From assembly GCA_937894955.1 (NCBI GenBank), contig CALAXO010000139.1, positions 1-6,029 on the forward strand: DNA of 6,029 nt, read 5' to 3'. The notes beneath the pieces were generated by a model. The model was not told the DNA's origin, made no database searches, and saw only the letters and a list, made by a program, of their open reading frames with translations. The DNA is from an uncultured Clostridia bacterium. Lineage in GTDB: Bacteria; Bacillota; Clostridia; Christensenellales; CAG-138. Below, one piece after another: positions 1-6,029 of this stretch. The stretch's first letter is position 1; every line of letters starts with the position of its first letter. Both the position numbers and the translations under genes were made by a program.

Positions 1-1
1 A

Positions 2-2194
2 CCGATTGATGATTTCCCGGATATTCGTTCAACGCTTAAACGCATGAATGCAGCCCTTTATTTAAGCTGTGAAGAATTGCTGAACATCGCAAAAGCGCTA
101 AAGGCTGTTCGTGTTGCGCGTGAACAGCTCACGCCACTGACCGCAGCGAATGAAGGTGACAATTCAACGGATGAAATTCCGTGCGCGCTTGCAAATCTTG
201 CGTGCGGGCTTGTTGCGCATAAATATATCGAGGATGAATTGAACCGCTGTATTTTGAGCGAGGATGAACTTTTTGACGGAGCTTCACCTGCACTTGCCGG
301 AATTCGCCGCAATAAACGCATTGCAAATGAAAGGGTTCGCGAAAAGCTGAACAGCATAATCCGTTCTTCAACGTATTCAAAATATTTGCAGGATCCGTTA
401 ATAACGATTCGCAACGGGCGTTTTGTTGTTCCTGTTAAGCAGGAATATCGGCAGCAAATTCCGGGGCTTATTCACGACCAGTCCGGAAGCGGGCAAACGC
501 TGTTTGTTGAACCTGCCGCAGTTGTGGAACTCGGAAACGAGTATAAAAAGCTTGTAATTGAAGAACAAGCTGAAATCGAACGAATTCTTACTGAATTGAC
601 TGCGCTTGTAAAACCATCGGCGAATGACATATACACCGACCTTCAAACCCTCGGCATTATTGATCTTTGCTTTGCAAAGGCGAAGCTTGCCAAGGAAATG
701 AAGGCGGTTTGTCCGAAAACAAACGCTGAGGGACGAATTAAAATCGTTCGGGGCAGGCATCCGCTTATCCCGAATTATTCGGTTGTTCCGATTGACATAA
801 GACTCGGGACGGATTTCACGACGCTTATCGTTACAGGTCCTAACACGGGCGGCAAAACCGTAACGCTTAAAACCACCGGACTGTTCACTTTGATGGCTCA
901 GTCAGGCATGTTTGTGCCTGCAAATGTAGGCACGGAAATTGCTGTTTTTGAAAGTATTTTTGCAGATATCGGAGATGAACAGAGCATTGAGCAGTCACTT
1001 TCAACGTTTTCGAGCCACATTCGAAATATTGTCAGCATTCTTGAAACTGCGGATGACAGATCTCTTGTGCTTTTGGACGAACTGGGAGCGGGAACTGACC
1101 CAATCGAGGGTGCGGCACTCGCAATGAGCATACTTGAGGAACTGCATTCCCGCGGCTGCTTCACAATTGCAACAACGCATTACAGCGAGATTAAGGCGTT
1201 TGCGCTGACACATCCCGGAATGGAAAACGCATCCATGGAGTTTGATGTTGATAAACTTTGCCCGACGTATCGACTTTTTATCGGCATCCCGGGCAAATCC
1301 AATGCGTTTGAAATAAGCCGTCGACTCGGCATTGATGAATATATACTTGATAATGCAAAAGCATTCATCAAAAAAGAGGATACGGATTTTGAAGCAATTT
1401 TGTCAGATGCAGAAATGAAGAAACGCCGCGCAGAGGAAGAAATGGAACTTGCGGAACAGGCGCGTGCGGAACATGCCGAGCTTGCCGAGAAGCTGAAAGC
1501 GGAGCAGGAGAAGCTTGAACGCGAAAAAGCGGAGCTTCGCGCAAAGGCAAAGGAAGAAGCACGAAAAATAGTGGACGCTTACCGCCGCGAGATGGAACAG
1601 ATAATCATGCAGATCCGTGCTGTTAAAACCATTGATCAGCGTGCCGCTGACAGAATTATCCAACAGGGAAGAGACGCTGTGCGCAAGGCGGAGAATGAAC
1701 TTGCCGAGGACTTGCCGAAACTGAAAACCGGTGACGGAAAACCTCCGAAAATGGTCGTGCCCGGACAGACTGTAAATGTCGTAAGCCTTGGAAAAAACGC
1801 AACGGTGCTCTCAAAACCGGACAAGAACGGCGAGGTTCAGGTTCAGGTTGGAATAATCAAACTTTCCGTCCGATTGAACGATATCAGGCTCTCAAACGAA
1901 AAAAACGAAAAGAAGACAAATGTTAAGGTTGAATATAACCCTGCAAACACTGTCGGATTGGAGTTGGATATTCGCGGTATGCTCGTTGACGAGGCAAAGC
2001 CTATAGTTGACAAATACCTGCTCGATGCACACCTGCAGGGGTTGAGTGAGGTTAATATCATTCACGGAAAGGGTACGGGTGCGCTTCGCGCCGGAATACA
2101 GCAGTACCTTAAGAACCACCCGCATTGCAAAGCGTTCCGCAACGGCAACTACGGAGAGGGTGATTACGGCGTTACCGTTGTCACTTTGAAATGA
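2..2194 (+). CDS. mutS2: Endonuclease MutS2 (MutS-family ATPase with Smr domain), 5'-truncated
   Basis: MutS2 is a cytoplasmic ATPase. Known family roles are rescue of collided ribosomes (Bacillus) and suppression of homologous recombination (Helicobacter, Thermus). The frame is already open at base 2 and the codons before the first visible ATG (44) read as family sequence (DIRSTLKR), so that ATG is internal and the true start lies left of the window. About 730 codons are visible against roughly 780-790 in the family, so some 50-60 are missing. Counting from the ATG at 44: Walker A GPNTGGKT 265-272, signature-type TFSSH 321-325, Walker B LLDE with D345/E346, H-loop His379, GIPGKSNAFEI linker, charged Lys/Glu-rich coiled coil about 445-530, KOW-like segment about 572-613, and C-terminal Smr domain with LDIRG 641-645 and HGKGTG 674-679. 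All ATPase motifs are intact. Smr carries LDIR where many homologues have LDLR, a conservative change. DUF523 follows after 46 bases. Family assignment is very secure. Confidence 0.97.
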   Translation, partial: PIDDFPDIRSTLKRMNAALYLSCEELLNIAKALKAVRVAREQLTPLTAANEGDNSTDEIPCALANLACGLVAHKYIEDELNRCILSEDELFDGASPALAGIRRNKRIANERVREKLNSIIRSSTYSKYLQDPLITIRNGRFVVPVKQEYRQQIPGLIHDQSGSGQTLFVEPAAVVELGNEYKKLVIEEQAEIERILTELTALVKPSANDIYTDLQTLGIIDLCFAKAKLAKEMKAVCPKTNAEGRIKIVRGRHPLIPNYSVVPIDIRLGTDFTTLIVTGPNTGGKTVTLKTTGLFTLMAQSGMFVPANVGTEIAVFESIFADIGDEQSIEQSLSTFSSHIRNIVSILETADDRSLVLLDELGAGTDPIEGAALAMSILEELHSRGCFTIATTHYSEIKAFALTHPGMENASMEFDVDKLCPTYRLFIGIPGKSNAFEISRRLGIDEYILDNAKAFIKKEDTDFEAILSDAEMKKRRAEEEMELAEQARAEHAELAEKLKAEQEKLEREKAELRAKAKEEARKIVDAYRREMEQIIMQIRAVKTIDQRAADRIIQQGRDAVRKAENELAEDLPKLKTGDGKPPKMVVPGQTVNVVSLGKNATVLSKPDKNGEVQVQVGIIKLSVRLNDIRLSNEKNEKKTNVKVEYNPANTVGLELDIRGMLVDEAKPIVDKYLLDAHLQGLSEVNIIHGKGTGALRAGIQQYLKNHPHCKAFRNGNYGEGDYGVTVVTLK

Positions 2195-2227
2195 GCAAAG
2201 GGCGAATTCGCATGCACATATTTATCG

Positions 2228-2232
2228 AGGAG
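2228..2232 (+). promoter_or_regulatory. Ribosome binding site for the DUF523 gene
   Basis: AGGAG lies 8 bases before a GTG codon at 2241. This spacing decides the start, since the next in-frame ATG falls well inside conserved family sequence (residue 26). Confidence 0.8.
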
Positions 2233-2240
2233 ATAAGCAA

Positions 2241-2678
2241 GTGATTATTGTTTCAGGCTGTCTTGCAGGCAGGCCGTGCAGGTATGACGGCACGGCAAAG
2301 CCGAATGAAAAGATTATGCGCATGGTGCGTGAAGGCGTTGCGCTCCCTGTTTGCGCAGAGGAACTCGGCGGACTGGCAACTCCGCGCAAACCGTGCGAGA
2401 TAATCGGCGGAGACGGCAGTGATGTGCTTGACGGCAGAGCATTTGTTCAAACTGCGGATGGGGCGGATAAAACCGCCGAGTTTATTGCGGGCGCAAATGC
2501 CGTGCTTGCACTTGCAGAAGAATGCGGTGCAAAAAGTGCGGTTTTAAAAGCAAAGAGTCCGTCCTGCGGCTGCGGAAAGATTTATAACGGATGCTTTCGC
2601 GGAGAGCTCCGTCCCGGATACGGGGTTACGGCTGCATTGCTTGAAAGAAACGGCATTCACGTTCAAACGGAGGAGTGA
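2241..2678 (+). CDS. DUF523 family protein (TudS-like, probable [4Fe-4S] desulfidase)
   Basis: This 145-residue cytoplasmic protein starts at GTG. It is recognised as DUF523 by the N-terminal SGCLAGRPCRYDG (residues 5-17), the VCAEELGGLATPR block (37-49), and SPSCGCGKIYNG (106-117) followed by GYGVTAALL. The length is normal for a stand-alone DUF523 domain. The characterised family member TudS removes sulfur from thiouracil using a [4Fe-4S] cluster held by three cysteines. Cys7 or Cys13, Cys38 and Cys109 sit in the conserved blocks and are candidate ligands; the exact assignment is inferred. There are eight cysteines in all (7, 13, 38, 52, 95, 109, 111, 118), more than usual for the domain as I recall it. 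The gene's stop overlaps a GTG of the next frame and its last codons contain the ribosome binding site of the response regulator, so the two genes are probably co-transcribed. Family is certain; substrate is unknown, and other thiolated compounds are possible. Confidence 0.92.
   Translation: MIIVSGCLAGRPCRYDGTAKPNEKIMRMVREGVALPVCAEELGGLATPRKPCEIIGGDGSDVLDGRAFVQTADGADKTAEFIAGANAVLALAEECGAKSAVLKAKSPSCGCGKIYNGCFRGELRPGYGVTAALLERNGIHVQTEE
2669..2675 (+). promoter_or_regulatory. Ribosome binding site for the response regulator, inside the DUF523 coding end
   Basis: GGAGGAG occupies the last codons of the DUF523 gene. It ends 11 bases before ATG 2687. It overlaps the alternative GTG at 2675, so it could not serve that start. 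This favours ATG 2687 and implies translation tied to the upstream gene. Confidence 0.65.
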
Positions 2679-2686
2679 CAAACGAT

Positions 2687-3412
2687 ATGGAAAATGACAG
2701 AACGCTCGCGAGCGAAAAGATACTTGTTGTTGATGATGATGAAAAAATCTGTCAGATACTGTCGCTCTATCTTCGCAGCAAGGGGTACGAAGTGTTCACC
2801 TGTCAAAGCGGCAGCAAAGCAATTACAAGTTTTGAAGAATTCAGTCCGGATCTCGTTCTGCTGGATGTTATGCTTCCCGGGATGGACGGTTGGGAAATAC
2901 TCAAACGAATCCGAAAGATCAGCAATGCACCTGTGATCATGCTTACTGCAAAGGGCGACACAACAGACAGAGTTCAGGGGCTTGATTCCGGCGCAGATGA
3001 TTACGTTGTTAAACCATTTGATTCAAAGGAGCTTATTGCACGGATACGAGCCGTGATGAGAAGGTCCGGACAGCCGGAAGAGATTGAAAAACATATCAAA
3101 ATCGGCAGTCTTGATGTCGACACAAACAATCGTGTTGTGTATGTTGACGGCAACAGAATCGAGCTTGCACCGAAGGAGTTCGATTTGCTTTGTTATTTTA
3201 TCCACAATAACGGTAAAGTGCTTACACGAGGACAGCTGCTGGATGATGTTTGGGGCTTTGAGTTCTATGGAGACAGCAGAACGGTTGATGTTCACGTCAA
3301 GCGTCTGCGTGATAAACTTGGACAGAACGATTTTTGGTCAATTCGAACCGTGTGGCGGGTCGGCTATAAATTCGAACGCTTTGATTTGCCAACGGACGAT
3401 GCGGACAAATAA
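2687..3412 (+). CDS. OmpR/PhoB-family response regulator
   Basis: This is a cytoplasmic transcription regulator of 241 residues from ATG 2687. A GTG at 2675 would add four residues but has no usable upstream ribosome binding site. The receiver domain (about 11-124) is complete: acidic pair D16/D17, phosphoacceptor D60 in LVLLDVMLPGMDG, switch residues T87 and Y106, and K109 in VVKPF. The C-terminal winged helix (about 138-232) includes APKEFDLL and the recognition region DSRTVDVHVKRLRDKL (196-211). The wing reads TVWRVGYKF, where the family normally has Gly after W/R (TVWG-GY in OmpR); here it is Arg224. The receiver and C-terminal motifs resemble the ResD/WalR/CssR group, but the subfamily cannot be fixed by eye. 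The partner is almost certainly the kinase starting 83 bases downstream. A likely target is the htrA-type gene after that, judged from gene order only. Confidence 0.96.
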   Translation: MENDRTLASEKILVVDDDEKICQILSLYLRSKGYEVFTCQSGSKAITSFEEFSPDLVLLDVMLPGMDGWEILKRIRKISNAPVIMLTAKGDTTDRVQGLDSGADDYVVKPFDSKELIARIRAVMRRSGQPEEIEKHIKIGSLDVDTNNRVVYVDGNRIELAPKEFDLLCYFIHNNGKVLTRGQLLDDVWGFEFYGDSRTVDVHVKRLRDKLGQNDFWSIRTVWRVGYKFERFDLPTDDADK

Positions 3413-3495
3413 ACCATTTGCACCGGATTACAAACAAGAACTTGCTCAAATTCAAAGGCGGTATTGGCCGCAAGAGCGGTGCAGCAGGAGGGAAA
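3413..3495 (+). other. 83-base gap between regulator and kinase genes
   Basis: No terminator and no promoter that I can defend. The kinase frame stays open upstream to a TTG at 3418, which would add 26 Lys/Gly-rich residues. That codon has no ribosome binding site and the added residues do not look like part of a kinase. A weak 4-bp stem (3458-3461 with 3468-3471) is not convincing. Confidence 0.5.
3486..3491 (+). promoter_or_regulatory. Ribosome binding site for the histidine kinase
   Basis: AGGAGG lies 4 bases before ATG 3496 (AGGAG with 5 bases). It decides the start in favour of ATG 3496 over the upstream TTG 3418. Confidence 0.8.
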
Positions 3496-4968
3496 ATGCT
3501 CAGAACGCTGTTTTCAAGGATGTTGGCGGCATATCTTTCCGTTATCATCATTGTGTTGATTGCGCTTGGATTCATGGCAAGCAGCATTTTTCACGATCAC
3601 TACATAGAAAAAATCAAGTCCGAACTTGTTCGTGAAGCGGATGCGATTTGCCGCATAGTGCTTGAAGAATACATGGACGACGCAAAACGTCCCGTTGCAA
3701 AAGAAAAATTGTTTGCAATAGTACGTCAATATGAAGCATTGCTGCAGCTTTGCTTCATTGATCCTTCGCTTGGAATAAGAAGCTTCTACGATGAAAAAAA
3801 TGCTTCAAAATGGCAGGCGAGCGAAGAATTCGATGTTGAGACCCTTGCAAAAAACATTGTTTCTCAAACCAATTTCGAATACGGCTATGCTTACGACCTT
3901 TTAGACGGATACACAACCGTTCGAACACTCACGGTGACATGTCCGATAAGCACCGCCGAGAATATCACTGTCGGTGCATTGATGCTGCATTACGATATGG
4001 ACGGAATATATGCATCGCTGAACAAATTGTACATTGATGTTTCCGCCGCTGTAGCGGGTGCAGTGCTGATAACGATTCCTATTGCGTTCATAATTTCGAG
4101 GTATATAACAAAGCCGGTATCTCAGATAAACGATGCCGTAACGGCTTTTTCACGGGGGAACTACGACAGCAGAGTTAAAGTCGGAAGAATGGATGAGCTT
4201 GGTGAGCTTGGCATCAGTTTCAACGATATGGCGGACAAAGTCTCGGGACTTGAAAAAATGCGGCGCGATTTTGTTGCGAATGTATCTCATGAGCTGCGGT
4301 CGCCTCTGTCATCAATTCGCGGTTTTCTCGAAGCAATGGAGGATGGTACCATACCAACGGACGAACATGAAAAATATATCGAAATCGTTCTTGACGAGAC
4401 CCGTCGAATGTCCGGAATGGTCAATGATTTGCTTGATATTGCCCGAATTGAATCCGGTCAATACAAACTTAATTTATCCGTTTTTGACATAAACGATCTG
4501 ATAGGCCGTGTGTTGATAACCTTTGAAGCACGTATCACGGCGAAACACGCCGATGTTGATGTTCAGCTTGATTACGAACCGGTGTTTGTTGAAGCGGATA
4601 GGGACAGAATCGGGCAGGTTCTTCACAATCTGATTGATAATGCAATTAAGTTTATGCCCGAGAATAACGGTTTGCTTACAATAAAATCGGTTGTCAGCAA
4701 GCATAAAGTTTATGTCAGCGTTTGCGATAACGGTCTGGGTATTCCAAATGAAGATATTGCGCATATCTTTGACCGCTTCTATAAGGCTGAAAAAGCACAT
4801 ACTTACAAAAACGGATCCGGGACCGGGCTTGGGCTTTCAATTGTGAAGTTGGTTATTGACCAACATTATGGTGAAATCAAAGCTGAGTCTTCGGAAAACG
4901 GAACGGTTTTCACCTTCAGCCTGAAACGGGCGCTTCCTCCGTCAAAACGTCAGCTCGCGGCGGGGTGA
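3496..4968 (+). CDS. Membrane sensor histidine kinase (HAMP-HisKA-HATPase_c)
   Basis: This is a 490-residue two-component kinase that would autophosphorylate on His and pass phosphate to D60 of the adjacent regulator. Layout: short cytoplasmic start, membrane helix 1 about 9-32, extracytoplasmic sensor region about 33-178, membrane helix 2 about 179-201, HAMP about 202-253 (ITKPVSQINDAV to FNDMADKV), HisKA with H-box FVANVSHELRSPLSSIRGF and phospho-His265, then the ATPase domain with N-box HNLIDNAIKF (N378, N382), G1 DNGLGI (D411-), F-box region FDRFYKAEKAH, and G2 GSGTGLGL (440-447). All catalytic motifs are intact. No cytoplasmic PAS domain sits between HAMP and HisKA, unlike typical WalK or PhoR; the layout is closer to CssS. 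The sensor region has no motif I recognise, though its size and alternating pattern would fit a PAS-like (Cache-type) fold, which is inference. The ATG at 3496 is chosen for its ribosome binding site. The signal sensed is unknown. Confidence 0.96.
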   Translation: MLRTLFSRMLAAYLSVIIIVLIALGFMASSIFHDHYIEKIKSELVREADAICRIVLEEYMDDAKRPVAKEKLFAIVRQYEALLQLCFIDPSLGIRSFYDEKNASKWQASEEFDVETLAKNIVSQTNFEYGYAYDLLDGYTTVRTLTVTCPISTAENITVGALMLHYDMDGIYASLNKLYIDVSAAVAGAVLITIPIAFIISRYITKPVSQINDAVTAFSRGNYDSRVKVGRMDELGELGISFNDMADKVSGLEKMRRDFVANVSHELRSPLSSIRGFLEAMEDGTIPTDEHEKYIEIVLDETRRMSGMVNDLLDIARIESGQYKLNLSVFDINDLIGRVLITFEARITAKHADVDVQLDYEPVFVEADRDRIGQVLHNLIDNAIKFMPENNGLLTIKSVVSKHKVYVSVCDNGLGIPNEDIAHIFDRFYKAEKAHTYKNGSGTGLGLSIVKLVIDQHYGEIKAESSENGTVFTFSLKRALPPSKRQLAAG

Positions 4969-4971
4969 ACA

Positions 4972-4977
4972 TATAAT
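4972..4977 (+). promoter_or_regulatory. Possible -10 element of an htrA promoter
   Basis: A perfect TATAAT lies 47 bases before the htrA start, in the 56-base A+T-rich gap. No good TTGACA-like -35 is found at 16-19 bases upstream (at best 3 of 6 matches, at 19). There is no TGn extension. If real, it would probably need an activator, and the neighbouring response regulator is the obvious candidate. Chance occurrence in A+T-rich DNA is quite possible. Confidence 0.35.
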
Positions 4978-5012
4978 AATTGCAAAATGAATTTTAATTA
5001 ATAAAAAGGAGC

Positions 5013-5018
5013 AGGAGG
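5013..5018 (+). promoter_or_regulatory. Ribosome binding site for the HtrA-type protease
   Basis: A consensus AGGAGG sits 6 bases before ATG 5025. It is the best-formed site in the window and suggests efficient translation of the protease. Confidence 0.88.
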
Positions 5019-5024
5019 CAATTA

Positions 5025-6029
5025 ATGAACAGCAATCTTAACAAACATGAAGAGAAAGAGAAGAAACCGATCACTGTATCGTGGCAGGACGGCGATTCGA
5101 TGCATGTGCAAACAACGGTGATCCATAAACGAGTTCCGTCGGCGGGTGTAATTCTGTTGACTGCATTCACATTTACCGTTATAGGAGTGTTCATTGCAAG
5201 CATCGTTTTCTTTGCCCGATTCATGGAAATTAAAACTATTATGAGAGCCATAACCGGTTCGACCGAAGCTCGAGTGATCCCGCCAACCGGGCATGAAGCA
5301 GAACTTACGCCCGTCCCAAACGAGCCGACATCAAACATGCCTCTGGTGACTGTTGAACCGAACGAGAATCTGAATCAGCAGCTGCCGATGACCGGCAGCA
5401 ATTCGCTTTCAGAGCTGTATAACAGCTCTGTGGACGGTGTAGTCATTGTTGAAAACCATTCCCGCGATACTCAAAAACCTGCAGACAGCAACCTGGCGGG
5501 AATCGGCACCGGCTTTATAATTTCAAAAGACGGTTACATCCTTACAAATGCGCATGTTGTATCCGAAGCAAAGGCGGTTTGGATAACTCTTCACGACTCA
5601 ACAAAGGTAAAAGCGAAGCTTATAGGTTCGGATGTCGGCACCGATATTGCCGTGTTGAAAATTTCGACGAACAAGGAGCTTTTGCCGCTTCCGATAGGCG
5701 ATTCTTCAACTGTAAAAACCGGTGATTTCGTGTTTGCAATCGGTCACCCGACGGGCGAGGAATTGAGCTTTACCGCTACTTTCGGCATGGTGGGCGCGGT
5801 AGATCGCGCAATTGTGATTGACGGCGTGCGCAATCGTTTCATACAAATTGATGCTGCAATTAATCCGGGCAACAGCGGCGGTCCGCTGTTTTCAATGGAT
5901 GGCAACGTTATAGGCGTAAACTCTGCAAAAACCGTGACCGCAAGCGTTGATGAATACGGTCAGCCGATTTCCGCTGAAGGCCTTGGTTTTGCTCTGCCGA
6001 TAAACGAGGCAATGAGAACAGCAAAGCAG
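5025..6029 (+). CDS. htrA: HtrA/DegP-type trypsin-like serine protease, membrane-anchored, 3'-truncated
   Basis: The frame is open from ATG 5025 to the window edge (335 codons) with no stop, so the 3' end is missing. HtrA proteases degrade or refold damaged proteins at the cell surface. Layout: charged cytoplasmic tail about 1-38, one membrane helix about 39-65, a Pro/Thr/Asn-rich extracellular linker about 72-127 (it contains LPMTG at 120-124), then the S1C trypsin-like domain from about 128. The catalytic triad is complete: His177 in TNAHVV, Asp207 in GTDIAVLKI, Ser284 in GNSGGPL. Supporting blocks are GIGTGFIISKDGYILTN, AIGHPTG, FIQIDAAINPGNSGG and LGFALPI. The window stops near the end of the protease domain, where family members usually continue into one or more PDZ domains; that part cannot be seen. 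The tail-helix-protease design is the usual Bacillota one. The gene lies 56 bases after the kinase, which suggests control by that two-component system. YyxA/HtrB-type paralogues cannot be told apart here. Confidence 0.94.
   Translation, partial: MNSNLNKHEEKEKKPITVSWQDGDSMHVQTTVIHKRVPSAGVILLTAFTFTVIGVFIASIVFFARFMEIKTIMRAITGSTEARVIPPTGHEAELTPVPNEPTSNMPLVTVEPNENLNQQLPMTGSNSLSELYNSSVDGVVIVENHSRDTQKPADSNLAGIGTGFIISKDGYILTNAHVVSEAKAVWITLHDSTKVKAKLIGSDVGTDIAVLKISTNKELLPLPIGDSSTVKTGDFVFAIGHPTGEELSFTATFGMVGAVDRAIVIDGVRNRFIQIDAAINPGNSGGPLFSMDGNVIGVNSAKTVTASVDEYGQPISAEGLGFALPINEAMRTAKQ
5410..5430. repeat. Perfect 9-bp inverted repeat inside htrA
   Basis: CAGAGCTGT (5410-5418) and ACAGCTCTG (5422-5430) are exact reverse complements separated by ATA. 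It lies within codons for SELYNSS, at the junction of the linker and the protease domain. No T-run follows, so it is not an intrinsic terminator. It may be an mRNA hairpin, a protein-binding site, or chance. Confidence 0.6.

Noticed and set aside
44..46. ATG 44 as the true start of mutS2
   Set aside because: The frame is open to base 2 and the upstream codons encode conserved MutS2 sequence; no ribosome binding site precedes ATG 44.
2198..2209. AAGGGCGAATTC between mutS2 and DUF523, identical to a common TA-cloning vector arm
   Set aside because: Only 12 bases match. The bases on either side do not continue as vector as far as I recall it, and intact same-strand genes flank both sides. A read-depth check across 2195-2240 would settle it.
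2202..2211. GCGAATTCGC palindrome in the mutS2-DUF523 gap
   Set aside because: A 10-base self-complementary word with no loop and no T-run; too short to call an operator or terminator.
2212..2244. Ten-codon ORF (MHIFIEEISK) overlapping the DUF523 start
   Set aside because: No ribosome binding site, no family resemblance, and it simply spans the DUF523 ribosome binding site; most likely chance.
2462..2477. GGCGG-ATAAAA-CCGCC stem, terminator-like
   Set aside because: Five-bp arms within the DUF523 coding sequence with no T-run after it.
3418..3495. N-terminal extension of the kinase from TTG 3418
   Set aside because: No ribosome binding site precedes the TTG, while ATG 3496 has AGGAGG at good distance and places the first membrane helix near the start, as usual.
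3084..3635. Long open frame overlapping the end of the regulator and start of the kinase
   Set aside because: It is a +1-type shadow across two well-recognised genes, with composition unlike a real protein and no recognisable domain.
4343..4352. ATGGTACCAT palindrome in the kinase gene
   Set aside because: Ten bases, within HisKA coding sequence, expected by chance.
4994..5338. Antisense open frame opposite the htrA start
   Set aside because: It lies entirely against clear HtrA coding sequence and its ribosome binding site; no family resemblance.

Overview
The window holds five genes, all on the + strand and closely spaced. In order: a 5'-truncated mutS2 (2-2194), a small DUF523 / thiouracil-desulfidase-family protein (2241-2678), an OmpR/PhoB-type response regulator (2687-3412), a membrane sensor histidine kinase (3496-4968), and an HtrA/DegP-type membrane-anchored serine protease cut off by the right edge (5025-6029). 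No RNA gene, CRISPR array, mobile element or convincing terminator is visible, and no gene-free stretch exceeds 83 bases.

The organism is most likely a Bacillota member, probably class Clostridia and perhaps an uncultivated gut-type lineage. The reasons are MutS2 with an Smr tail, strong AGGAGG-type ribosome binding sites, use of a GTG start, moderate G+C by eye, and an HtrA carried on a cytoplasmic tail plus one membrane helix rather than a cleavable signal peptide, which is the usual Gram-positive design. Species or family cannot be named from the sequence alone.

Functionally there are two blocks. The left block (mutS2, DUF523) is housekeeping: ribosome-collision/DNA-recombination ATPase and a probable Fe-S cluster desulfidase. 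The right block is a complete two-component system followed directly by an HtrA-type protease. This resembles the logic of Bacillus CssRS-HtrA, in which a PAS-less kinase senses envelope or secretion stress and its regulator turns on a surface protease. Here that link is inferred from gene order. The spacing (46, 8, 83 and 56 bases between adjacent genes) allows one long transcript. A TATAAT hexamer in the gap before htrA suggests the protease may also have its own promoter.

Nothing seen amounts to a new biological system. The points most worth a second look are: the kinase/regulator/protease module and its uncharacterised ~145-residue sensor domain; an Arg replacing a normally conserved Gly in the DNA-binding wing of the regulator; extra cysteines in the DUF523 protein; an internal LPMTG string in the HtrA linker; and a perfect 9-bp inverted repeat in htrA just upstream of the protease domain.
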